A stretch of DNA of 12,599 bases, from the NCBI GenBank assembly GCA_004555425.1, contig SFID01000074.1, positions 1 through 12,599 on the forward strand, written 5' to 3'. Shown piece after piece: positions 1 to 4,981 of this stretch. The stretch's first letter is position 1; each line of letters begins with the position of its first letter. A program made the position numbers and the translations under genes. The notes under the pieces are model-generated. The model saw only the letters and a list, made by a program, of their open reading frames with translations, made no database searches and was not told the origin of the DNA. Source of the stretch: Bacteroidales bacterium. GTDB lineage: Bacteria > Bacteroidota > Bacteroidia > Bacteroidales > Bacteroidaceae.

Positions 1-53
1 ATATCTTTTATATTTTCGGCCGCGAAAAATTCTCTACATCGTCATTTCGCGCA

Positions 54-116
54 CCGCAAAAGCATTTAGAAAATCCGCAAAAGCATTTAGAAAATCCGCT
101 AAAGCATATAGAATTT
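54..116. repeat. Three tandem 21-bp repeats
   Basis: Three head-to-tail copies of a 21-bp unit begin at 54, 75 and 96. Each starts CCGC, contains AAAGCAT and ends near AGAA(A/T). Copies 1 and 2 are identical; copy 3 differs at a few positions. The array lies in the presumed 5' untranslated region of a minus-strand gene left of the window, downstream of the promoter at 203-234. Two units give 42 bp, close to four helical turns, so stacked protein-binding sites are possible. That function is inferred. Confidence 0.85.
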
Positions 117-156
117 TCTACTTCCGATGTATTTCTTCCTTTATAATGGCCAAAAA

Positions 157-194
157 AAGAGGGGAAAACCCCGTGTTTGGGGCTCTCTCCTCTT
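157..194 (-). terminator. Intrinsic terminator-like hairpin on the minus strand
   Basis: Read on the minus strand, AAGAGG...CCCC pairs with GGGG...CCTCTT around a six-base loop (AAACAC). Counting G-U pairs, the stem is nearly continuous over about 16 bp. A run of seven T (plus-strand A at 152-158) follows and overlaps its base. On the plus strand there is no T tract after the hairpin, so it should act only on leftward transcription. It begins only a few bases after the predicted start site of the promoter at 203-234, so it could be an attenuator or the end of a very short RNA. Confidence 0.65.
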
Positions 195-202
195 CGCTAG
201 TA

Positions 203-234
203 CAAAGATACAACATTTTCGCGCGAAATGCAAA
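203..234 (-). promoter_or_regulatory. Bacteroidetes-type promoter firing left
   Basis: On the minus strand there is a perfect -7 box TATCTTTG (complement of 203-210) and a -33 TTTG (complement of 231-234) separated by 20 nt, which fits the known Bacteroidetes primary-sigma promoter. Transcription would start near 195-200 and leave the window on the left. The driven gene is not visible. Confidence 0.75.
217..228. promoter_or_regulatory. 12-bp palindrome in the promoter spacer, possible operator
   Basis: TTTCGCGCGAAA is a perfect palindrome lying centrally in the 20-nt spacer of the minus-strand promoter. The related half-site CATTTCGCGC occurs at 43-52, with its exact reverse complement at 221-230, and looser versions occur at 244-251 and 260-268. 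A dimeric repressor site is a reasonable inference; no regulator is identified. Confidence 0.45.
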
Positions 235-238
235 TCGA

Positions 239-272
239 TTTAACATTTCGCAACAATCCGTGAAATGTTAAA
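239..272. repeat. 11-bp perfect inverted repeat
   Basis: TTTAACATTTC (239-249) is exactly complementary to GAAATGTTAAA (262-272), with a 12-nt spacer. It lies just upstream of the minus-strand promoter and about 215 bp upstream of the pyrE promoter. There is no T tract after it on the plus strand, so it fits a regulatory site better than a terminator. Confidence 0.5.
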
Positions 273-485
273 AGACGAGTTTTGCACACCTGAGGGTTTG
301 CGATGTGTTATATTACGAGGCGATGCTTTTGCGTATCCAGTTCCAGTGGATTCTGGCGAAACTGGAGGTGTCGTGGCCCGCGCGTTCTTCAAGATTCGGG
401 TAAACAGGTGTTGGCGCAGACCCTTTACGTCATCAGAGCGCGCCAAAAAATGAGCGGGAAAAGCCAGTGCCTACCAAAAAATTGC
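273..485. other. Non-coding stretch upstream of pyrE
   Basis: No convincing gene is seen. A plus-strand frame is open from 265 to 453, but it lacks a promoter, a recognisable domain or a coherent protein. The one visible structure is a hairpin at 336-366: TCCAGTT pairs with AACTGGA (360-366), and inside it CCAG (343-346) pairs with CTGG (353-356) around TGGATT. Confidence 0.5.
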
Positions 486-493
486 TACCTTTG
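486..493 (+). promoter_or_regulatory. pyrE promoter -7 box
   Basis: TACCTTTG is a full match to the Bacteroidetes -7 box TAnnTTTG, 25 bp before the pyrE start at 518. No clean TTTG -33 box is seen about 20 nt upstream. Its position rules out the longer reading-frame start at 467, which would lie upstream of the transcript. Confidence 0.7.
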
Positions 494-517
494 CACACAC
501 TCAAACCGAAACAAAAC

Positions 518-1150
518 ATGAAGACACTCGAAAAAATCTTTGCCCAGAAACTTCTGGATGTGAAAGCCATCAAGTTGCAACCCGAACAGCCCTTCACCTG
601 GGCCAGCGGTTGGAAGTCTCCTTTCTATTGCGACAACCGCAAGACATTGGCCTTCCCCGGCTTGCGCTCCTTTGTGAAGTTGGAACTGGCGCGCCTCGTT
701 GCCGAACTCTATCCCGAGGCTGAGGCCATTGCAGGTGTGGCAACAGGTGCTATCGCACAGGGTGCGCTCGTGGCCGATGCCCTTGCCCTGCCCTTTGCCT
801 ACGTACGCTCGAAGGCCAAGGACCACGGCATGACCAATCTCATAGAAGGCGACCTCCAGCCGGGCATGAAGGTGGTTGTCATTGAGGACCTCATCTCGAC
901 AGGTGGCAGTAGCCTCAAAGCCGTTGAAGCCCTCCGCGCCCATGGTTGCGAAGTTATCGGCATGGTGGCCAGCTACACCTACGGATTCCCCGTGGCCGAA
1001 GAAGCCTTCAAGGCCGCCAACGTCACCCTAACCACCCTCACCAACTACGAGGCCGTAGTAGAGGTGGCCCTCCAGACTGGCTATATCAAACCTGAGCACG
1101 TGGAGTTATTACATCAGTGGCGATCGAATCCGAGTGAATGGGGGAAATAG
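518..1150 (+). CDS. pyrE: Orotate phosphoribosyltransferase
   Basis: This 210-aa cytoplasmic enzyme transfers the phosphoribosyl group of PRPP to orotate, giving OMP in de novo pyrimidine synthesis. The PRPP-binding loop is visible at residues 119-132 (VVVIEDLISTGGSS), with the acidic pair E123-D124. The flexible catalytic loop is at 95-104 (YVRSKAKDHG), with R97, K99, K101 and H103. Segments such as WASGWKSPFYCDNR (28-41) and GVATGAIAQG (73-82) fit PyrE. The length is close to the roughly 213 aa of the E. coli enzyme. The start at 518 is chosen because a TACCTTTG promoter box ends at 493 and the protein begins with a typical PyrE N-terminus; the frame stays open upstream to 467. It appears to be transcribed alone. 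Immediately after its TAG stop comes the strongly structured block at 1150-1639. Confidence 0.96.
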   Translation: MKTLEKIFAQKLLDVKAIKLQPEQPFTWASGWKSPFYCDNRKTLAFPGLRSFVKLELARLVAELYPEAEAIAGVATGAIAQGALVADALALPFAYVRSKAKDHGMTNLIEGDLQPGMKVVVIEDLISTGGSSLKAVEALRAHGCEVIGMVASYTYGFPVAEEAFKAANVTLTTLTNYEAVVEVALQTGYIKPEHVELLHQWRSNPSEWGK

Positions 1151-1198
1151 TCGCTTTGCTCCCGTAGAAACTAGGGGCGAAAGCGTGACGCCAGCGAC
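1150..1198 (+). terminator. Hairpin directly after the pyrE stop
   Basis: CGCTTT (1152-1157) pairs with AAAGCG (1180-1185). Inside, TCCC.TAG pairs with CTAGGGG around an AAA loop. An alternative outer pairing is GTCGCT (1150-1155) with AGCGAC (1193-1198). There is no downstream T run, so a role as pyrE terminator is uncertain. It may instead be the first hairpin of the nested inverted-repeat block that starts about 1205. Confidence 0.4.
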
Positions 1199-1238
1199 AT
1201 CCTATGTCTGCTGAGAATCACAAAAACCAGTATAAACC

Positions 1239-1367
1239 CCTTGAAGAGGATGAGGGACAAAGTCCTAGTGTTATGCTTCCGCTTTGGTCTTGTAAGAGCA
1301 AGCTCTTAACGCCCAAAGTGAAAGCCTAACACTACCTTCTTTCAGAAGGCTATCATCCTCTTCAAGG
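1239..1367. repeat. Arm 1 of the nested block: cloverleaf-like
   Basis: A 15-bp perfect basal stem (1239-1253/1353-1367) encloses three hairpins. The first is GGAC-AAA-GTCC (1255-1265). The second is a long central arm, 1266-1287 with 1312-1334, about 19 of 22 positions pairing, tipped by TAAGAG/CTCTTA (1293-1308). The third is CCTTCT-TTC-AGAAGG (1335-1349). Four helices meeting at one junction resemble a cloverleaf. Confidence 0.65.
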
Positions 1368-1481
1368 CGATAAACAGGAAATAAACCTTTTCCTAGAAGA
1401 GACGTACGTAGTGTCGTTTCCATTATTGTGCAAGTTTCACTTCGGTTACAGACGAAAGGTTTATTTCCTGTTTATCGCCTT
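1364..1481. repeat. Arm 2 of the nested block: 27-bp perfect stem
   Basis: 1364-1390 is exactly complementary to 1455-1481 (27 bp), enclosing a 64-nt loop. The loop has only weak internal pairing, such as AAGT-TTC-ACTT and GACG/TGTC. This is the longest perfect inverted repeat found in the window. Confidence 0.8.
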
Positions 1482-1607
1482 GCGCTTGATGCAAAACCCG
1501 ATAGGGTGATGCTGTAGCTGGCTGAAAATATCCGAGCTTGCTCGGGGGATTTTCAGATGGCTACAGCATCAATGGCTCGTCAGAGACATTTTGCATCAAG
1601 CGCAAGG
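1478..1607. repeat. Arm 3 of the nested block: cloverleaf-like
   Basis: A 19-bp perfect basal stem (1478-1496/1589-1607) encloses CCC-GATA-GGG (1497-1506), a long central hairpin and CTC-GTCA-GAG (1576-1585). The central hairpin has three stacked stems: 1507-1518/1560-1571 (12 bp), 1522-1529/1549-1556 (8 bp), and CCGAG/CTCGG (1532-1545) around CTTG. The plan repeats that of arm 1. Confidence 0.7.
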
Positions 1608-1681
1608 GGTTATTTTGGTTTTTGTCTTTTCAGCCGACACGGGGTCTGGTGCCCCACGGAAGCCCCGCAATTACGAAATAT

Positions 1682-2332
1682 ATGGAAGAAATTATTCGCT
1701 GGGTGTTGGAGAATCTAGACTACTGGGTCGTATTCCTTTTTATGGCCATTGAGAGTTCGTTTATTCCCTTCCCCTCAGAAGTAATCGTGCCGCCTGCCGC
1801 TTGGTTAGCCATGACGGGCGACAAGATGAACATTTATCTTGTGGTCATCGTGGCCACCTTAGGTGCCGACCTTGGTGCACTCATCAATTATTGGCTGGCC
1901 CGCTGGCTCGGTCGCCCCGTGATGTACAAATTTGCCAATAGCCGTTTTGGCCACCTCTGTCTGCTTGACGAGAAGAAGATGGCGATGGCCGAGGAATATT
2001 TCCGCAAGCACGGTAGCGTCTCCACCCTTGTGGGCCGCCTCGTTCCCGCCGTGCGCCAACTCATCTCCATTCCTGCGGGTATCGCCAAGATGAAGATGGG
2101 CCCCTTCCTGCTCTATACCACTCTCGGCGCGGGCCTCTGGAATAGCGTGCTCGCTGTTATCGGTTGCAGTATCTCTTGGGCCCTTCCCGACATCAAGACT
2201 CCCGCTGACGTGGCCGAAGTAGCCGGACATTATAGCACCGAAATCGGTTGGACCATCTTCTTCATCGTGGCCGCTGCTGTCGTGTGGATGATTTACAAGA
2301 AATATGGAAACAAGATTGACATTGAGGAATAG
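1682..2332 (+). CDS. DedA-family inner-membrane protein
   Basis: This 216-aa polytopic membrane protein belongs to the DedA/VTT (SNARE-associated) family. Members of this family have been shown in other bacteria to move undecaprenyl phosphate or other lipids across the membrane. Family hallmarks are FIPFPSE (residues 27-33), the glycine- and alanine-rich segment around GADLGALINYW (61-71), and GRLVPAVRQLISIPAG (118-133) with conserved R119 and R125. Hydrophobic stretches lie at about 14-28, 50-72, 141-163 and 189-205. The start at 1682 gives the normal DedA N-terminus; the frame is open back to 1538, but that part lies inside the palindromic block. A hairpin (GGGG 1641-1644 with CCCC 1652-1655) sits in the leader. 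Its end overlaps the next gene by 29 nt, suggesting an operon. Substrate is not determinable. Confidence 0.93.
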   Translation: MEEIIRWVLENLDYWVVFLFMAIESSFIPFPSEVIVPPAAWLAMTGDKMNIYLVVIVATLGADLGALINYWLARWLGRPVMYKFANSRFGHLCLLDEKKMAMAEEYFRKHGSVSTLVGRLVPAVRQLISIPAGIAKMKMGPFLLYTTLGAGLWNSVLAVIGCSISWALPDIKTPADVAEVAGHYSTEIGWTIFFIVAAAVVWMIYKKYGNKIDIEE

Positions 2333-3131
2333 GCTCTTGCCGTTTCTCATCGCCCTTGCCGCCCCAGCCTCAGCACAGACTTCTACTGCGGCTGGGGCGG
2401 ATTCGTTGCATACCGTTCGCCACGAGCAGTACTTCGGCATCGGTCGCACCAATACGCTCGATACCTACCTCTCGCCCGTGGAATATGTGGGAACATCGCT
2501 TAGCATTTTGCATCGCACCGAGCGAATGGCACGTTGGGGCAAGGGGCGCATCGGTGTGCAGGCCACCTATGCCGGTTATGCCGCTATGCCGCGCAGCCAG
2601 GCCGACGACGACCCCGCGATGGAGGCAGGGCTGAGTGCCGCAGTGGCTTGGCTGTACGGGTTTCGCCCCGTGGGTCGCTGGACCTTCGCCTTGGGTGGAA
2701 TGGCCGAGGCCGAGAGCGGATTTACCTACCTCGTGCGCGGCGGCAATAATCCCGCGCAGGGTCGTCTGGCCGTTCATCTGGGCATGACAGGCCGCGTTGT
2801 GCGCCCCTTCCGCGTAGGGCGGCAGCAGTGGGAAGCCCGCGCGCAGGTGGACGTGCCTCTCATCGGCGCCATGTTCACGCCCAACTACGGGCAGAGTTAC
2901 TACGAAATTTTCAGTCTCGGACACTACGACAAAAACATCCGCGCCACCCATCCCTGGAACGCCCCCAGCGCGCGCCTCACCGCCACCCTCACACTGCCGC
3001 TTTGGGGAGCCCACCTCAGCCTGGGCTACAACGGCGAAGCGCGACAGAGTCATGTCAATCATCTCAAGCACCACACATGGAATCATCACTTCATCATCGG
3101 ATACGTACGCACGCTTCGACTGTTGCGCTGA
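2304..3131 (+). CDS. Predicted outer-membrane protein, DUF3316-like
   Basis: A 275-aa protein with a signal peptide (residues 1-25, hydrophobic LLPFLIALAAPASAQ at its end). Next comes a segment resembling Bacteroidales DUF3316 proteins (YFGIGRTNTLDTYLSPVEY). The mature part is rich in alternating aromatic and polar residues and in glycine, as in an outer-membrane beta-barrel. Examples are WTFALGGMAEAESGF, LTATLTLPLWGAHLSLGY and the C-terminal HHFIIGYVRTLRLL. The start overlaps the DedA gene by 29 nt in another frame, and the end overlaps the S41 peptidase gene by 55 nt, so translational coupling is likely. The family assignment is from memory of motif patterns and less sure than the barrel and secretion prediction. 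Function is unknown; with its neighbours it may act in the envelope. Confidence 0.75.
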   Translation: METRLTLRNRLLPFLIALAAPASAQTSTAAGADSLHTVRHEQYFGIGRTNTLDTYLSPVEYVGTSLSILHRTERMARWGKGRIGVQATYAGYAAMPRSQADDDPAMEAGLSAAVAWLYGFRPVGRWTFALGGMAEAESGFTYLVRGGNNPAQGRLAVHLGMTGRVVRPFRVGRQQWEARAQVDVPLIGAMFTPNYGQSYYEIFSLGHYDKNIRATHPWNAPSARLTATLTLPLWGAHLSLGYNGEARQSHVNHLKHHTWNHHFIIGYVRTLRLLR

Positions 3132-4129
3132 GCCTGCTGATGGCAGCAGTGGGCATCCTGAGCAGTTGCATCACCGAAGACCTGCCCGATGCCACACGCC
3201 AGGGCACCTTTCAAGCCTGTTGGAAAGCCCTCGACGAGCACTACTGCTTCTTCGAAGAGAAGGCCGCAGCCTATGGGCTGGACTGGGAGGCCGTTTATGC
3301 CCAGAACGCGCCCGCCGTGCACGAGACGATGACCGACAGGCAGTTGTTTGAAGTCCTGGCAGGTATGTGCTGCGAACTGCGCGACGGACACGTCAATCTC
3401 TATGCCGCTCACGACGTGGCGCGCTACGGACGCTGGTTCGACGACTACCCCGCCAACTACGCCGATACCCTTGAGCGCATCTACCTGGGTCGCACCGAAG
3501 ACTATCAGACGGCAGCAGGTTTGCGCTATCGCATCCTTGACGACAATGTAGGCTATGTGCGTTGCGCTACGTTTGAAAACAATTTTGGCAGTGGCAATCT
3601 CCACGAACTTATGCGCGCCCTGGCACTCTGCGATGGTCTCATCATCGACGTGAGAAACAATGGCGGAGGTATGCTCACCGCCGCGCAGAAACTGGCCTCC
3701 GTATTCCTCGATACCAAAACCCTCGTGGGCTACGTGCGCCACAAGACTGGCCGCGCCCACAACGCCTTCTCCGCGCCCGAACCCATTTACATCGAACCCT
3801 TCGAGGGACTGCGGTGGACCAAACCCGTGGTCATCCTCACCAATCGCCGCACCTACAGTGCCGCCAACGCCTTCGTGGCCTACCTGAAGGGTAGGGCGGG
3901 CGTTACGGTGGTGGGCGACGTGACGGGCGGAGGCTCGGGTATGCCCCTCGCAACCGAATTGCCCAACGGATGGACCCTCCGCTTCTCTGCCTGCCCGATG
4001 TACGATGCCCAAATGCGGCTCACCGAAGCAGGCATCAGTCCCGACATCCGCCAAGACCTTGCCCCCGATGCCCTCCAAACAGGCCGCGACGACATCATAG
4101 AGCGCGCCCGCACCCTGCTCCGCCAATAG
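3077..4129 (+). CDS. S41-family peptidase, predicted lipoprotein
   Basis: A 350-aa protein with a lipoprotein signal: hydrophobic residues 14-28 and a lipobox ending in C31 (GILSSC), so it should be anchored in the envelope. The S41 (C-terminal processing peptidase/tricorn-like) core is clear: LRDGHVNLY (101-109) with H105 as the likely catalytic histidine, DVRNNGGG (191-198), RTYSAANAF (258-266) with S261 as the likely nucleophile, and GDVTGGGSGMP (280-290) followed by LPNGW. No PDZ domain is evident between C31 and the core. The start at 3077 gives the lipoprotein signal; the open frame extends to 2828 but overlaps the upstream gene wholly. It overlaps the DUF3316-like gene by 55 nt. Substrate unknown; the neighbouring barrel protein is only a possible partner. 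Confidence 0.9.
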   Translation: MESSLHHRIRTHASTVALSLLMAAVGILSSCITEDLPDATRQGTFQACWKALDEHYCFFEEKAAAYGLDWEAVYAQNAPAVHETMTDRQLFEVLAGMCCELRDGHVNLYAAHDVARYGRWFDDYPANYADTLERIYLGRTEDYQTAAGLRYRILDDNVGYVRCATFENNFGSGNLHELMRALALCDGLIIDVRNNGGGMLTAAQKLASVFLDTKTLVGYVRHKTGRAHNAFSAPEPIYIEPFEGLRWTKPVVILTNRRTYSAANAFVAYLKGRAGVTVVGDVTGGGSGMPLATELPNGWTLRFSACPMYDAQMRLTEAGISPDIRQDLAPDALQTGRDDIIERARTLLRQ

Positions 4130-4280
4130 ACACACCGATTCCTCGCGCACGTATATAATATAGGAGTGGCGGTCTCCCAAATCCTAAATAAACCCTCCCG
4201 AAGGACTAGAAAGTGTGAAAAAATGCTGTGTCCCGCCATTTATTCGCCGATGTGCGGCAGGTAAACTCCGAAAAGATTCC

Positions 4281-4288
4281 TATATTTG
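4281..4288 (+). promoter_or_regulatory. -7 promoter box for the 4335 gene
   Basis: TATATTTG matches the Bacteroidetes -7 box exactly, 46 bp before the ATG at 4335. No obvious TTTG -33 box is seen at the usual distance. It separates the small barrel gene from the operon ending at 4129. Confidence 0.65.
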
Positions 4289-4334
4289 CACGTAGAAAAC
4301 CAATGATTATTCACTCTTAATACAAGCCAAAGCC

Positions 4335-4820
4335 ATGAAGAAGTATGTACTAACACTCCTCATTACGCTTGCAGCCATGCCGTTGCTCGCACAACGCACC
4401 CCCCACGCGCTGGGTGTGCATCTCGGTGGTTCCACCTTGGATATAGAATACCAATATCACTTTAACAAGAAAAATTTCGTTGATGTCACGGTTGGTAGTT
4501 TCGATGTCCCGCATGGTTTTATGATTCAGGGAACCTACAACTGGAATCTCAAGGAATTTGAAGACTGGACGCCAAACTTCGCCACTTGGAAGGTTTGGGC
4601 AGGTGCAGGCGTAGGTATTGGTGGCTACGACACCCACGACTACTCAGGTTTGATGCTCGGTCCCGTGGGCGACTTAGGTTTTGGTTTCACCATCAATGAT
4701 GTGCCCATCACGCTCGGCATAGATTACCGCCCCATGGTAGCCATCGCACTGGGTACGCACAGCGGACTCGTTGACAACGGATTTTTCAATCTGGGCATCA
4801 CTGCCACCTACCGATTCTGA
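4335..4820 (+). CDS. Small outer-membrane beta-barrel protein
   Basis: A 161-aa protein of unknown function. Residues 1-20 form a signal peptide (MKKYVLTLLITLAAMPLLAQ). The rest alternates hydrophobic and polar residues in short strands with glycine-rich turns (VWAGAGVGIGGYD, LMLGPVGDLGFGF, ITLGIDYRPMVAIALG). It ends in ITATYRF; a terminal phenylalanine preceded by alternating residues is the usual signal for outer-membrane barrel assembly. The size would suit an eight-stranded barrel. It resembles small Bacteroidales porin-like or OmpW/PagP-sized proteins only in general form, so no specific role is claimed. It has its own promoter box (4281-4288) and is followed by 161 bp before maeB. Confidence 0.85.
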   Translation: MKKYVLTLLITLAAMPLLAQRTPHALGVHLGGSTLDIEYQYHFNKKNFVDVTVGSFDVPHGFMIQGTYNWNLKEFEDWTPNFATWKVWAGAGVGIGGYDTHDYSGLMLGPVGDLGFGFTINDVPITLGIDYRPMVAIALGTHSGLVDNGFFNLGITATYRF

Positions 4821-4844
4821 AGGCAAAACATTCAGAGTCCTATA

Positions 4845-4905
4845 TCCAACATCGCGTTGGGTATGGGACTTCATTTTATACGGCCCTTCCACGCTCTTGC
4901 GAAGG
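4845..4905. other. Two small hairpins between the barrel gene and maeB
   Basis: CCAAC (4846-4850) pairs with GTTGG (4856-4860). CCTT (4885-4888) and CGC (4892-4894) pair with GCG (4899-4901) and AAGG (4902-4905) around TCTT. Neither is followed by a T run. They might end the upstream transcript or lie in the maeB leader; no TAnnTTTG box is found before maeB. Confidence 0.3.
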
Positions 4906-4981
4906 ACAAAAGACTTCTTAGCGCAACAGAACCCGCCGCTATCCCCCAACAACGCACATTTACTCTACTAGCATATACAAT

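Larger units (their letters stand above)
1205..1639. repeat. Nested inverted-repeat block (outer stem with three arms)
   Basis: About 435 bp of non-coding DNA between pyrE and the DedA gene. The left end (1205-1243) is imperfectly complementary to the right end (about 1602-1639), including the exact core ACAAAAACCA and ACCCCTTG paired with CAAGGGGT. Within this outer stem lie three abutting hairpin arms whose perfect basal stems are 1239-1253/1353-1367 (15 bp), 1364-1390/1455-1481 (27 bp) and 1478-1496/1589-1607 (19 bp). CCTTG or CAAGG recurs at every junction. Perfect long stems fit a DNA foldback or MITE-like element, or a large structured RNA; the sequence does not decide between these. 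No transposase, reverse transcriptase or tmRNA, RNase P or SRP RNA signature is seen in it. Confidence 0.8.

Noticed and set aside
54..116. CRISPR array
   Set aside because: The units are directly tandem with no spacers.
265..453. Short plus-strand open frame upstream of pyrE
   Set aside because: No promoter box, no domain, no signal peptide, and an overlapping alternative frame is equally open.
467..517. N-terminal extension of pyrE
   Set aside because: It begins upstream of the TACCTTTG promoter box, so it would not be in the mRNA.
1205..1639. tmRNA, RNase P RNA, SRP RNA, group II intron or retron
   Set aside because: No matching signature was found: no tRNA-like TTCGA end with tag frame, no RNase P core, no domain V, and no reverse transcriptase nearby.
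1538..1681. N-terminal extension of the DedA protein
   Set aside because: It lies in the palindromic block, and the extra residues do not resemble the DedA N-terminus.
3086..4180. Minus-strand open frame opposite the S41 peptidase gene
   Set aside because: Shadow frame; the plus strand has the S41 motifs and lipoprotein signal.
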